From contig JAKPJZ010000009.1 in assembly GCA_029553955.1 (NCBI GenBank), positions 1 through 46,704 of the forward strand: a stretch of 46,704 nucleotides of DNA. Direction: 5' to 3'. The translations under genes and the position numbers were made by a program. Below are positions 30,646-43,450 of the stretch, piece after piece (position 1 is the stretch's first letter; each line of letters begins with the position of its first letter). The notes beneath the pieces are model-generated. The model made no database searches and was not told where the DNA came from. It saw only the letters and a list, made by a program, of their open reading frames with translations. This DNA is from Chloroflexota bacterium. GTDB taxonomy: Bacteria; Chloroflexota; Anaerolineae; SpSt-313.

Positions 30646-32961
30646 CTATGGCTGCGGCGCCTGGTGCACGTCACACCAGGTGCTCGGTGGCTGCGGGTCT
30701 TTGATGCTGCGCACCCACTGCCCGTTGGCCGTGGGGTAGAGGTCGTAGAAGCGGTGCTCCACCTCATCGGGCGGGCAGTTGGGGGTGGCCAGCCGGCCCG
30801 AGAGCTTGCAGATGGCAATGTCCATGGGCACCTTGTGATTGCTCACCGGCTCCCAGCCGTCAGCGAGCACGTCTCTGACGGCCCTGCCGCCCGAGCCGGG
30901 CAGCGCACCGGTCTGCAGGTCCACATTGACCCACTTGACCCCCGTGGGCTCGGCATAGTCGACGGGGGCCAGCGACGCGTAGCAGCGCTCCATGATCTGG
31001 TTCCAGATGGGGGCCGCCGAGTTCGAGCCGTACCAGGCGCTCATCGCTGAATGGTCGGCGTTGCCCACCCACACGCCGACCGCCACCTGGGGGTTGAAGC
31101 CCATGCACAAGCAGTCCCAGTTCTCATTGCTGGTGCCGGTCTTGGCGGCGGCAGGCCGGCTGGTGACCATGGCGTTGCCGGCGCCGAAGATGGGCGTGCG
31201 GGCTTTGTTGTCGGAGAGCACGCTCCACACCTGATAGGCCACCTGCGGCGAGATCACCTGCCTGAGCTGGGGGCCCAGGAACTCATCCACCATCTGGCCC
31301 TGGCCGTCGGTCACCTGAAGGAGGCACGCCGGGTCCAGCTCGCGGAAGCCCGGCTCCAGGCGCTGCGGCGGTGCCGGCATGCCGGCCATGACCCCGTGGT
31401 TGGCAAAGACGCTAAAGCCATAGGTGTGGTCGACCAGTGGGATTTCGCAACTGCCCAGGGTCACCGCGAGGCCGATGCGGCCCGGGTCGCGGATGGTGGT
31501 GATGCCCATGCGATGGGCCATGTTCACGGCGCTGTCGACGCCGATGCGGTTGAGCAGCAGCACAGCCGGGATATTGAGCGAGCAGGCCAGCGCCTGCCGC
31601 AGCGGGACAGTGCCGTGGTAGCCGCCGTCAAAGTTTTGGGGCACATAGGGCGCCGAGCCGGGGATGTTGAAGACGGTGCGCTTGTCTTCCACCATCGCGG
31701 CCGGGTTGAAGCCCTGCTCAAAGGCGGCCGCATAGGTGTAGGGCTTGAACGATGAGCCGGGCTGGCGCGGCTCCACAGCCATGTTGCACTCGCCGTCGAT
31801 CGAGGCATCGAAATAGTCGGCGCTGCCCACCATGGCGAGGATTTCGCCGCTGCTGGGCCGGATGACCACCGCCGCGGCGTTGTGCGCGTTGGCGTAGGCC
31901 GGCCAACTGCGCACCGTGTTGGTGACGATCTCCTGCACCGCGTTCTGCAGGTCCAGGTCCAGCGACGTGATGACCGTGAGGCCGCCGCCGTAGACGGCGC
32001 TCTTGCCGTAGCGCTCCTCGAGCGCCTTGAGCACGTACATGACAAAGTGCGGCGCGTGGATCTGCAGCCCTTCACGCGGCGGGGGCTTGGGCAGCTCGGC
32101 CTTGTAGGCCTCTTCCGCCTGTTGCGGCGTGATGTAGCCCTCCCTGACCATGGCCTGCAGGGCGAGCCCCTGACGCTGCTTGGCTTCCTCGGGGCTGTCG
32201 ATGGGGTTCTTGCTCGGGTACTGGGGGATGTTGGCCAGCATGGCCGACTCGGCGAGGGTCAGGTCCTTGGCGTGCTTGCCAAAGTAGACCTTGGCGGCCG
32301 CCTCCACGCCGGAGGCGTTGTTGCCATAGAACACCGTGTTCAGATACCATTCCAGGATGCGCTCACGCCCCTCATGGCTGGGGTAGCGCTGCGTCAGCTC
32401 GATCGAGAGGATCGCCTCTTTGATCTTGCGTTCGTAACTCTGCGCCGAGCGTTCCTTGAGAGTCATGGTCACGTTGCGCACGAGCTGGGCGGCGATAGAG
32501 CTGCCCCCCTGCACGGGCAGGCCGTTCAGGTTGTTCCAGAAGGCGCGCGCGATGCCCTCGAGGTTGATGCCGCCGGGGTTGGTGTAGAACGTCTTGTCTT
32601 CGAGGGCGATGGTGGCCTGTTGCATCGACGTGGGAATATCCCCGAGGGGGACGATCGTGCGATCGCCCCCCTCAGAAGGGATAACTTCGTAGAGCAGGTG
32701 CTGCCCGGTGCGGTCGTAGATTCTGGTCGTCTGCGGCCCCGACTGCGCCAGCTCTGCGATCCGCTCGGGTGACGGCAGACCTTTCGTGATCGAGTTGTAG
32801 GCACCCATGAAGGCGGCCATGCCGGCCGCGGTGACTCCTGTGGTGGCCAGCCCCAGGCACATCAGGGCGGCCAACAGGAATTGGATCAGCCACGTAGCTC
32901 TTCTACCACCATGCTGCCGCCTCGCGTGCTGCTTGCGGCGGGAGATGATGGTTGGGCGCAT
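30646..32961 (-). CDS. Class A penicillin-binding protein, shorter paralogue
   Basis: A protein of 771 residues, closely similar to the 1064-residue protein downstream. One membrane anchor lies at about 24-55. GT51 motifs are ALEDKTFYTNPGG (Glu121) and GGSSIAAQLVRN. The transpeptidase motifs are Ser403-x-x-Lys406, Ser461-Leu-Asn463 and Lys607-Thr-Gly. It stops shortly after the transpeptidase domain with a Cys-containing tail (NCPPDEVEHRFYDLYP) that is also found in the paralogue. The usual His of the EDxxFxxHxG motif is Asn in both proteins. The start lies 3 bases after the rpoC stop, with its ribosome site (GAGGAG) inside the last rpoC codons, so translation is probably coupled to rpoC. Confidence 0.93.
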   Translation of the reverse strand: MRPTIISRRKQHARRQHGGRRATWLIQFLLAALMCLGLATTGVTAAGMAAFMGAYNSITKGLPSPERIAELAQSGPQTTRIYDRTGQHLLYEVIPSEGGDRTIVPLGDIPTSMQQATIALEDKTFYTNPGGINLEGIARAFWNNLNGLPVQGGSSIAAQLVRNVTMTLKERSAQSYERKIKEAILSIELTQRYPSHEGRERILEWYLNTVFYGNNASGVEAAAKVYFGKHAKDLTLAESAMLANIPQYPSKNPIDSPEEAKQRQGLALQAMVREGYITPQQAEEAYKAELPKPPPREGLQIHAPHFVMYVLKALEERYGKSAVYGGGLTVITSLDLDLQNAVQEIVTNTVRSWPAYANAHNAAAVVIRPSSGEILAMVGSADYFDASIDGECNMAVEPRQPGSSFKPYTYAAAFEQGFNPAAMVEDKRTVFNIPGSAPYVPQNFDGGYHGTVPLRQALACSLNIPAVLLLNRIGVDSAVNMAHRMGITTIRDPGRIGLAVTLGSCEIPLVDHTYGFSVFANHGVMAGMPAPPQRLEPGFRELDPACLLQVTDGQGQMVDEFLGPQLRQVISPQVAYQVWSVLSDNKARTPIFGAGNAMVTSRPAAAKTGTSNENWDCLCMGFNPQVAVGVWVGNADHSAMSAWYGSNSAAPIWNQIMERCYASLAPVDYAEPTGVKWVNVDLQTGALPGSGGRAVRDVLADGWEPVSNHKVPMDIAICKLSGRLATPNCPPDEVEHRFYDLYPTANGQWVRSIKDPQPPSTWCDVHQAPQP

Positions 32962-32964
32962 AGT

Positions 32965-37263
<4,299 letters not shown>

Positions 37264-37525
37264 TACGTCCCTCCTCAGCGCCTAATAAAGCCTAACAATG
37301 AACGCCCCTCAATAGCATAAAATCCCGGTTCCCATCGCCCCCAGCCGTGATGGATGACAACCGAGATTCGTGCTTTCCCCTCCTTGCGGGTGCCATCGAT
37401 CCATCACCACAGCGGTGTGCGCAGCAGAGCGCCCGAGTGGCCCGAGGGATACGCCGAGTCCTGACTCATACCAGGGCATCGAGAGGCAACCCGACCCTTC
37501 AAGGGGCATATTACGGCAAACTGCT
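37264..37525 (-). other. rpoC 5' leader
   Basis: About 255 bases lie between the expected transcription start and the rpoC TTG. I see no known riboswitch. A 31-codon frame (start at about 37404, beginning MDRWHPQ) could be read from the leader but lacks a ribosome site. A long leader could allow attenuation or autoregulation of beta' synthesis. Confidence 0.45.
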
Positions 37526-37554
37526 ATTATAGACCCAATTCCCAAGCTTGTCAA
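37526..37554 (-). promoter_or_regulatory. Consensus sigma70 promoter of rpoC
   Basis: Reading the minus strand: TTGACA (37549-37554), 17 bases, TATAAT (37526-37531). Both boxes match the consensus exactly. This is the main promoter for rpoC and the first penicillin-binding-protein gene. Confidence 0.9.
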
Positions 37555-37786
37555 GTCCTTTGTTAGGTCGCTGAAGCGGTTCGCGCTCCTCCGTTTGGCA
37601 GGCAGGCCCAGAGGGGTTGGACAGCTCGCAGGCGAGGATTCATGCGGGCGAACGCTCGCAAGGCTTGGCAAGAGGCAGGCATCGCCAGAGCGGGCATCTT
37701 GGTGCTCCAGGGCCCTCAGGTCACTGGCCACGAACCGTCGCCCTACAATGGTTACCAGGCAGCACGGTGTGCCGCATGAGCACGCA

Positions 37787-37818
37787 GCTCCGGCGGGCAT
37801 ACATGTGCCCGCCGGAGC
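37787..37818 (-). terminator. Hairpin after the membrane-protein gene
   Basis: A perfect 13-bp stem (gctccggcgggca / tgcccgccggagc) with a 6-base loop begins 16 bases after the stop of the 37835 gene. No T-tract follows, so efficiency is uncertain. Bases 37555-37786, between it and the rpoC promoter, hold nothing I can identify. Confidence 0.55.
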
Positions 37819-37834
37819 CTTGCGCCCGGCCCGG

Positions 37835-38563
37835 CTAGATTGCTGGCCCGCCGGGCTCGTGCGGCCGCTGTGGGCGGATGCGTATTTCGCGTGTGCGGTG
37901 CCCCAGCCAGGCGCCCAGGATGGCAAAGCCGGCGCCGATCGCGGTCAGCGCTGCCACGGTCCCGGCGGCGCCTGCGACCGCGGCCTGGATGGCGCTGGCC
38001 TGTTCTGGGGTCAGCGTCGCCGCGGCGCTGAGGTTGATGGCGCGCAGCAGGTCTATGGTGCTGGCGCCGATGGTGACGCTGAAGAGGCTGCCAACGCCGA
38101 CCAGCGCGGTGAACCCACCCAGCAGCACGCTCGTGGTGATGTACAGGCCCCAGACGGCCACCGCGTTGAGTATGCCGTCCATCAGGCCTGCCACGCCCAT
38201 CATGCGCGATACGTACCAGCCGCCGAGCCACAGCGACAGCCAGCCGCTGACGACAAACCACACAAGAGACGTCGTCGCAAAACTCGTGGCAATGCCGCCG
38301 GTTGCGGTGGTAGAGGTGATCACCCCTATCGCAATCCCCAGCGTGACCAGGAACACCTGGGTCGCGAGCGTGATGAAGAGCGCGGCAAAGACCGGTGCCA
38401 GGCGCACCCGGTCGCGCATCCAGGCTCGCATGCCGTACAGTTTCTCATAGTCCCGGTCGTCAAGCATCGGCTCGAGACGCAGTTCTTCCCCGGGAGCCGG
38501 CTGTGGAATCCGCTCTGGAACTTGCTCCCTCTCGCGGGGCCTTTCCTGGATTCTACTGGCCAT
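37835..38563 (-). CDS. Polytopic membrane protein, function unknown
   Basis: A protein of 242 residues. A charged, Pro-rich cytoplasmic N-tail (1-50) is followed by about four or five membrane helices: 57-84, 95-118, 122-160 (possibly two) and 204-224. SLWLGGWYVSRMMGV...DGILNAVAVWGL resembles small Chloroflexota and Firmicutes membrane proteins with a GGW motif, but I cannot name the family. The segment between helices 4 and 5 contains a Ser/Ala-rich stretch. GGAGGAGGG precedes the ATG. It is transcribed alone toward rpoC and ends in a hairpin. Confidence 0.75.
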   Translation of the reverse strand: MASRIQERPREREQVPERIPQPAPGEELRLEPMLDDRDYEKLYGMRAWMRDRVRLAPVFAALFITLATQVFLVTLGIAIGVITSTTATGGIATSFATTSLVWFVVSGWLSLWLGGWYVSRMMGVAGLMDGILNAVAVWGLYITTSVLLGGFTALVGVGSLFSVTIGASTIDLLRAINLSAAATLTPEQASAIQAAVAGAAGTVAALTAIGAGFAILGAWLGHRTREIRIRPQRPHEPGGPAI

Positions 38564-38866
38564 GATCTTCTTCCCTCCTCCGACATCGCTCTGTCAGAGT
38601 CCAGATGCTGCCTCCACGACCGGAGAATCGCAGCGCCTGCGACAGGGCAAGCCTTGGCCTGCATCCAGCGCAGGCGGGCCAGTCTGCAACGTGCGACAAG
38701 GCTGACATGCCATGGGCACCGCGACGGCCTGCATCACCCGGGCGACTCCCACGGTCTTGCGGGCAGGTGGCAAGAACTGTGCCTCAGAGCCTGAAGCACG
38801 ACACGTTCCGCCACTGCATGGCTCAGCAATATGCGTGCCGAGGCGGAGCCCGGCAGTTCGAGACGC
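38564..38866. other. Intergenic region, no feature seen
   Basis: About 300 bases between the membrane-protein gene and the tRNA terminator. It must contain the promoter of the membrane-protein gene but I see no clear -35/-10. Short frames here lack ribosome sites and gene-like composition. Confidence 0.5.
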
Positions 38867-38900
38867 AAAAAAAGGCGCGAGCTGCTACACTCGCGCCTTT
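38867..38900 (-). terminator. Rho-independent terminator of tRNA-Leu
   Basis: On the minus strand an 11-bp stem (aaaggcgcgag / ctcgcgccttt) with an 8-base loop runs into a run of seven Ts. It starts 11 bases after the tRNA. This is the one classical intrinsic terminator in the window. Confidence 0.92.
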
Positions 38901-38910
38901 CCTTCGATCA

Positions 38911-38993
38911 TGCCCGCGAGAGGACTTGAACCTCCACGCCCATACGGGCACAGGCCCTCAACCTGCTGCGTATGCCAATTCCGCCACGCGGGC
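38911..38993 (-). tRNA. tRNA-Leu (anticodon GAG)
   Basis: 83 bases. The acceptor stem GCCCGCG/CGCGGGC pairs fully, the discriminator is A, and CCA is not encoded. The anticodon stem GCAGG/CCTGT encloses the loop TTGAGGG, so the anticodon is GAG and it reads CUC. The long variable arm GCCCGTATGGGC is typical of a class II tRNA. The T arm GGAGG-TTCAAGT-CCTCT is normal. Confidence 0.96.
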
Positions 38994-39005
38994 TTATGTG
39001 CCCCT

Positions 39006-39034
39006 ATTATAGGCGCATGGCCGTCGTTTGTCAA
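39006..39034 (-). promoter_or_regulatory. Consensus sigma70 promoter of tRNA-Leu
   Basis: Reading the minus strand: TTGACA (39029-39034), 17 bases, TATAAT (39006-39011). The expected start lies about 6 bases before the tRNA, so little 5' trimming is needed. Confidence 0.92.
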
Positions 39035-39061
39035 CCTCGGGCAGCCGGGGTAGAATGTACG

Positions 39062-39095
39062 AGACCCGACAGGTTTCCGTGAACCTGTCAGGTCT
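39062..39095. repeat. 'acctgacaggtt' inverted repeat
   Basis: A 14-bp stem with one mismatch and a 6-base loop (agacccgacaggtt / aacctgtcaggtct). It lies between the tRNA promoter and the sensor-kinase gene, which are divergent. The family is shared with 30577-30626. Confidence 0.75.
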
Positions 39096-39116
39096 GTGGC
39101 CGCGTAAGGGGGGGTC

Positions 39117-41192
39117 ATGGGGGCCATCGTCGCTGCATTCCTGCTCCTGGCGCTGGTGTGGTATGCGTTCTTTGCGTTGGTGATCTCACGCGAGAGGGTG
39201 CCGCACTCGCTGCAGCGCGTTCTCCCCTTGGGCCTGGTCGCGCTCGGCCTGGGCGCCCCGGCGCTGACCGCCGGCCTCTCCCTCACGCCGCTGGGGCGCC
39301 ACGGGCTCGAGCTGACGTTGACGGCCGCGGGCATCGCCATGGCCGCTCACATACTGCTGCACCGGCATCTTTCGCCCCTTTCGCTCGCCCGCCGGCGCAA
39401 CCTGGGCTATGCGCTGCTCACCCTCCTGGCTGCGCTCTTTTACGCTGCCCTGGCCTACGGCGTCTACCAGGCGGCCCAGGTGCCGGCGGCAGCGCTGATC
39501 CTGGCCGCAGGGCTGGCGCTTTCGGGCCTGGTCCTCGCCTTTCCCGGCTTGAGTGAGGGCCTGAACCGCTGGGCCGAGCGCGCCTTGCTACACTCGGACT
39601 ATGCGGCGCGGCGCATGGTCGAGGAAATCGCCGTGGCTGCCCCAGCCATGCTCGACCTCGAGCCTCTGGCCGGCATGATCCTCGAGCGCTCGCTGGAGAC
39701 GCTGGCCATCCGCTGGGGGCTCTTCGCCCAATGGAACCCCGCCACACAGGAGCTGCACACCGTGGCGGTGCGCGGCCTGCCCAGTGAGGCGAAGGGCCTG
39801 CGCTGGGGCGGGGAACACCCCTTGGTCGGCTGGCTCCTGAGCGGGCAGGGCGATGCCCCTGCTGCAGAGTTGACCATGCTGGATGTCGCATGGCTGGCGC
39901 CGTTTTGCCTATCCAGAGGGGGGGCGGGTCCCGAACCGCCCCTACAGGCATGGGCGGTGCCGGTGCGCCTGCACGACGAGGTGCTGGGGGTCTTTTTGTA
40001 CGGCCCGCACACCTCGGGGCGGGCCCACAGCGCCGCCGAGCGCAGCGTGCTCAACGTGCTGGCCACCGAGACGGCTGCGGCAGTCGCCAACGCCCGCCTC
40101 TTCGACCAAGTCGCCCGCGCACGACGCGAATGGCTCGAGACGTTCGATGCCCTGAGCGATGGCGTCTTTCTCCACGACCGGCAGGGCAACATCCTGCGCG
40201 CCAACCGCGCCCTGGCTCGCCTTGCCGGCCGCCCCTTCGACCAGATCATCGGCCGCCCCTGGTTCGAGATCATCGCCACCGCGCCGGGACTGCGCGAGCG
40301 CTGCGCGGCCTCGGCGCGCAGCGCGACGGCGCCGGGCGCGCTGGAGTACGACCTGGCCGACGAGGGGCAGCGCACGTTGCACGTCACCGTCTCACGGCTG
40401 GCCGAGGGCGACGAGTTCTGCGTCCACGTCGTGCGCGATGTGACCCAAGAGCGCGCCCTCCAGGCGCAGCTCACCCAGGCCGAAAAGCTGGCCGCCATCG
40501 GCGAGATGCTCTCGGGCGTGGCGCACGAGATCAACAACCCCCTGACCACTATCATCGGCTTCTCCGAGCTGCTGCAGGACGCCGACGTGCCCGATGCGGT
40601 GCGCGCCGACCTGAAACGTATCTTGCGCCAGGCCAAGCGCAGCTCGCGCATCGTGCAGAGTCTGTTGACCTTTGCCCGCCAGAGCCGCATGCAGGTGGCC
40701 GAGGTTGACGTCAATGCCCTGCTCGAGTTGACGCTCGAATTCCTCGAGCCGCAGCTCGAGGGCGGTGGTATCGACGTGGTGTTGGACTTGGACCCCTGCC
40801 TGCCGCGCACGCTGGCCGATGCGGGGCAACTGCAGCAGGTGTTCCTGAACCTGCTCAGCAATGCCATGCAGGCGATGGCCGCAGTGCAGGGCGAGCACAC
40901 GCTGCGCCTCGAGACGCGCACCACGCCCACCGAGCTGCGCATCGCGGTGCACGACAGCGGCCCAGGCATCGCCCATGAGCTGCTGCGGCGCGTCTTTGAC
41001 CCCTTCTTCACCACCAAGCGCGTGGGCGAGGGCACCGGGCTGGGGCTCTCCATTTGCTACGGCATCGTGCGCGAGCACGGCGGCCGCATCTGGGCCGAGA
41101 GCGAGCCTGGCCATGGCGCCACCTTTTTCGTCGAGCTCCCGCTACGCCACGGCAACGCCGCCGCGCCCGCCACGGCACCCTCCCAGACCTGA
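39117..41192 (+). CDS. Membrane sensor histidine kinase, GAF-PAS-HisKA-HATPase
   Basis: A protein of 691 residues. About four membrane helices occupy 1-143. A GAF domain (about 180-330), a PAS domain (about 340-445) and a coiled link lead to HisKA with LSGVAHEINNPLTTIIGFSELL (His470 is the phosphoacceptor). The ATPase has the N box LNLLSNAMQAM (about 578-587), HDSGPGIA (Asp613) and GEGTGLGLSI. Residues 264-277 in the GAF domain (CLSRGGAGPEPPLQ) come from a palindromic element read in frame. The protein ends in a short Ala/Pro tail; a receiver remnant follows in another frame. The NPLT-type HisKA is common in two-component systems. No response-regulator gene lies nearby, so its partner is elsewhere. 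Confidence 0.88.
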   Translation: MGAIVAAFLLLALVWYAFFALVISRERVPHSLQRVLPLGLVALGLGAPALTAGLSLTPLGRHGLELTLTAAGIAMAAHILLHRHLSPLSLARRRNLGYALLTLLAALFYAALAYGVYQAAQVPAAALILAAGLALSGLVLAFPGLSEGLNRWAERALLHSDYAARRMVEEIAVAAPAMLDLEPLAGMILERSLETLAIRWGLFAQWNPATQELHTVAVRGLPSEAKGLRWGGEHPLVGWLLSGQGDAPAAELTMLDVAWLAPFCLSRGGAGPEPPLQAWAVPVRLHDEVLGVFLYGPHTSGRAHSAAERSVLNVLATETAAAVANARLFDQVARARREWLETFDALSDGVFLHDRQGNILRANRALARLAGRPFDQIIGRPWFEIIATAPGLRERCAASARSATAPGALEYDLADEGQRTLHVTVSRLAEGDEFCVHVVRDVTQERALQAQLTQAEKLAAIGEMLSGVAHEINNPLTTIIGFSELLQDADVPDAVRADLKRILRQAKRSSRIVQSLLTFARQSRMQVAEVDVNALLELTLEFLEPQLEGGGIDVVLDLDPCLPRTLADAGQLQQVFLNLLSNAMQAMAAVQGEHTLRLETRTTPTELRIAVHDSGPGIAHELLRRVFDPFFTTKRVGEGTGLGLSICYGIVREHGGRIWAESEPGHGATFFVELPLRHGNAAAPATAPSQT
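39906..39947. repeat. 'ggggcgggtcccgaaccgcccctac' element in the kinase GAF domain
   Basis: ggggcgg / ccgcccc arms surround gtcccgaa, followed by the family end ctacag. It is in frame and adds about 14 residues between two strands of the GAF domain. Confidence 0.75.
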
Positions 41193-41446
41193 TCGTGGCC
41201 GACCTCAGCATGCCCCACCTCGACGGCCCCAGCTTGTACCAGCGCGCCTGCCGCGACTACCCCGCCCTCGCCCGGCGCTTTCTCTTCATCAGCGGCGACA
41301 CCATCCGCCCCGCGAGCCAGGACTCTCTCGCCAGCTCGGGGCTCCCCTCCCTGCGCAAGCCCTTCACCGTCCAAGAACTCCAGGAGGTCGTGGCGCAAGC
41401 GCTGCGGCGGGGGCGTGAGGCGTGTGACGTACTGCGTATTGCGTAA
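41171..41446 (+). pseudogene. Truncated receiver-domain remnant after the kinase
   Basis: In the +1 frame relative to the kinase, about 91 codons read GTLPDLIVADLSMPHLDG..., then FLFISGDT... and PSLRKPFTVQELQEVV. This is the second half of a receiver domain: the phosphoacceptor Asp (VADLSMP), the Thr/Ser region and the conserved Lys (RKPF) are present. The first half with the acidic pair is missing. The direct repeat cgccacggca occurs on both sides of the junction (about 41144 and 41167). It probably derives from a hybrid kinase by deletion and frameshift. There is no start codon or ribosome site of its own. Confidence 0.7.
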
Positions 41447-41786
41447 TGCGTAGCCCCATCGCAACTGCTCAGCCTGTGATTGCGAGCCGCAGCGAAGCAA
41501 TCTCCACGTCGCGATCTGGGGTGCTGGCGCACTTGGGATTGCTTCGTCGGCTGCGGCCTCCTCGCAATGACAATCGCAGTTTCTGTACGCCCCCCGTCTG
41601 GCACGTATCTTGCTGCGTTAACCGGCAGGGCCGGTGCGCCCTGCCGGTGCTGCGACGCCATGCGCGTCGTGCTTCACTCGCTGATGTCCAAAGTCGAGGC
41701 TTTGGCCGGCTATTTGGCCGAACCTGGTGCGCATGACGAGAACTAGCAAAGCAATACGAGCGCAAGTTCTGCAGGAGAGTAACAAG
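41447..41786. repeat. Intergenic region with 'cattgcgag' element
   Basis: The inverted repeat gattgcgagccgcagcgaag ... ctgcggcctcctcgcaatgac spans about 41477-41573, the same family as at 7203 and 8571. Just before it (41411-41452) is a short member of the acgtactgcgtattgcg family. The remainder to 41786 contains a cggcagggccggtgcgccctgccg hairpin; no gene is supported. Confidence 0.75.
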
Positions 41787-43439
41787 ATGTCAAGACTGGC
41801 TGAGCGAGAAGGGATCAGCATGGCCGGGAACGTCCCTTCGGCCGAAAAGAACACGGTGATGGACGTGGTCTGTGCCCGGGGCGTCAGGCCCGAGGAGGCA
41901 GTCGCCACCAGGGTCTACAAAGGAGAGACGTACTTCTTCTGTTGCCCAGGCTGTGCGGAGGCCTTTGATCGCAACCCCGAAGCCTATATTGGCGAGGAAG
42001 TCATCCGCGCCTACCGGGTTGAGGACCGCGTCACCATGGGGCCCGACCCCGCGCGGATCGCAGAGGCCGAGGCCAACGCCCAGCGCTACGGTGCCGACAT
42101 GCGCGCTGCCGAAGAGCGCGCCCGGTCGGCGCGCGATCGCGTCGGCCGGCTGCGCAGAGAGCTGGACGAGGCTCGTGCTGCGGCAGCGCGGCGGCGCGAG
42201 GAGCTCGCGGCCCTGGGCCGGCGCCAGGAAGAGCTGCGCGCCGTGCCCGAGACCACGCGCGTGGCCGACCTGGAGGCGCGGGTCGCGCGCGAGCGGCAGG
42301 AGTACGAGGCCGCCCAGCGCGCGCTGCTCGAGGCGCGCAACCGCTACGAGGCTTTCCTGCTCCAGCGCCGCGCCGAAGTCTCGAGCCTGGAGGAGCGCGA
42401 GCGCATGCTCCAGGCCGCGCTGCAGTCCGAAGCCGAACGGGCGCGGGACCTGGAATCGCGGATGATCGACTATGACCGGCTGCGCATGGACCTGGACGAC
42501 GCTCGCGCCAAGCTGGGCGAGCGCCGCCAGGAGCTGGAGATGTTGGCCCGCCGTGAGGCCGAGCTGCGCGCCCTGCCCAGCACCACCGACATCGCGGCCA
42601 TCGAGCAGAGGATTCAGCAGAGCAAGGCCTGTCTCGAGGAGACCGAACGGCTGCTGGAGCGCAGCCGCCGGGGCCAGGTCGAGTTCGGGGCTACCGAGAC
42701 CCGCGTGTCGGACCTGGAGCACAAGCTCTCGCAGGCGCGGACGGACTTTGAGCAGGCGCAGCACCAACTGGAGGAAGCGCGCCGGAGAGTGCAGTCGGTC
42801 CAGACCGTGCGGCCGCCCGATATCGCCGACCTGGAGCGGCGCCGTAGGGCCGTGGAAGCTGACGTGTCGTCGCTCGAGCTGCGCATGCGCGACCTCGAGT
42901 CGCGGTTCGCCCAATACGATCGACTGCGCCGAGAGCTGGAGGATGCGCGTGCCAGGATGACACAGCACCGCGGCGAATTCGAAGCCACCGGCAAGCGCGC
43001 CGACGAAATCCGCGCGGCTGTGGCGGCCGAAGAGGCGCGCTTCACCGACCTGCAGCGACAGGTGCAGCGCGAGCGCGTCGAGCTCGAAGAGGCGCAGCGC
43101 GCCCTGGCCGAGGACCGCATGAGGACCGAACAGATGCTGCGCCGGCGGCGCGCCGAGGTCGAGTCGCTGAGGCAGCGACAGGCGAGGCTCGCCGGCCCCG
43201 AGATGTCGGAACAGCGCGCACGCGAGCTTGAGGCGCGCATCGCCGCGCTCGAAGACGAGGCGCGCGAGGCTGACCGGCGCGTCAGCGAACTGCGTGAGGC
43301 CGAGCGCCACGCGCAGGCCCAACTGGACCGCATCCGCCGCGAGTCGCACGAGGTCGTGCGCGTGGGCTTGCCCGCCGCCGAGGGCGAGGAGGTGGCCGAG
43401 TTCTACCGCACCGAGCGCGTGCCCATGCGAGAGAGGTAA
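41787..43439 (+). CDS. YHS-like domain fused to long coiled coil
   Basis: A protein of 550 residues from the ATG at 41787 (AGGAG 9 bases upstream). The N-terminal 70 residues form a YHS-type metal-binding domain: VVCARGV...VYKGETYFFCCPGCAEAFDRNPEAY with Cys29, Cys52, Cys53 and Cys56. YHS domains occur in copper ATPases and other metal-handling proteins. From about 80 to 530 the protein is a highly charged coiled coil rich in Arg, Glu and Ala. It contains about three related blocks of about 130 residues (DLESRMIDYDRLRMDLDDARAK... and DLESRFAQYDRLRRELEDARAR...). No membrane segment is visible. A second YHS protein follows 11 bases later. A role in metal sensing or a structural scaffold is inferred. 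Confidence 0.8.
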   Translation: MSRLAEREGISMAGNVPSAEKNTVMDVVCARGVRPEEAVATRVYKGETYFFCCPGCAEAFDRNPEAYIGEEVIRAYRVEDRVTMGPDPARIAEAEANAQRYGADMRAAEERARSARDRVGRLRRELDEARAAAARRREELAALGRRQEELRAVPETTRVADLEARVARERQEYEAAQRALLEARNRYEAFLLQRRAEVSSLEERERMLQAALQSEAERARDLESRMIDYDRLRMDLDDARAKLGERRQELEMLARREAELRALPSTTDIAAIEQRIQQSKACLEETERLLERSRRGQVEFGATETRVSDLEHKLSQARTDFEQAQHQLEEARRRVQSVQTVRPPDIADLERRRRAVEADVSSLELRMRDLESRFAQYDRLRRELEDARARMTQHRGEFEATGKRADEIRAAVAAEEARFTDLQRQVQRERVELEEAQRALAEDRMRTEQMLRRRRAEVESLRQRQARLAGPEMSEQRARELEARIAALEDEAREADRRVSELREAERHAQAQLDRIRRESHEVVRVGLPAAEGEEVAEFYRTERVPMRER

Positions 43440-43450
43440 GGGAACAGCCG

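Noticed and set aside
37309..37404. Leader peptide in the rpoC 5' region (MDRWHPQ...)
   Set aside because: No ribosome site and no codon run typical of attenuation.
41787..43439. SMC or RecN-type chromosome protein
   Set aside because: There are no Walker A, Walker B or signature motifs; only a coiled coil and a YHS-type domain.
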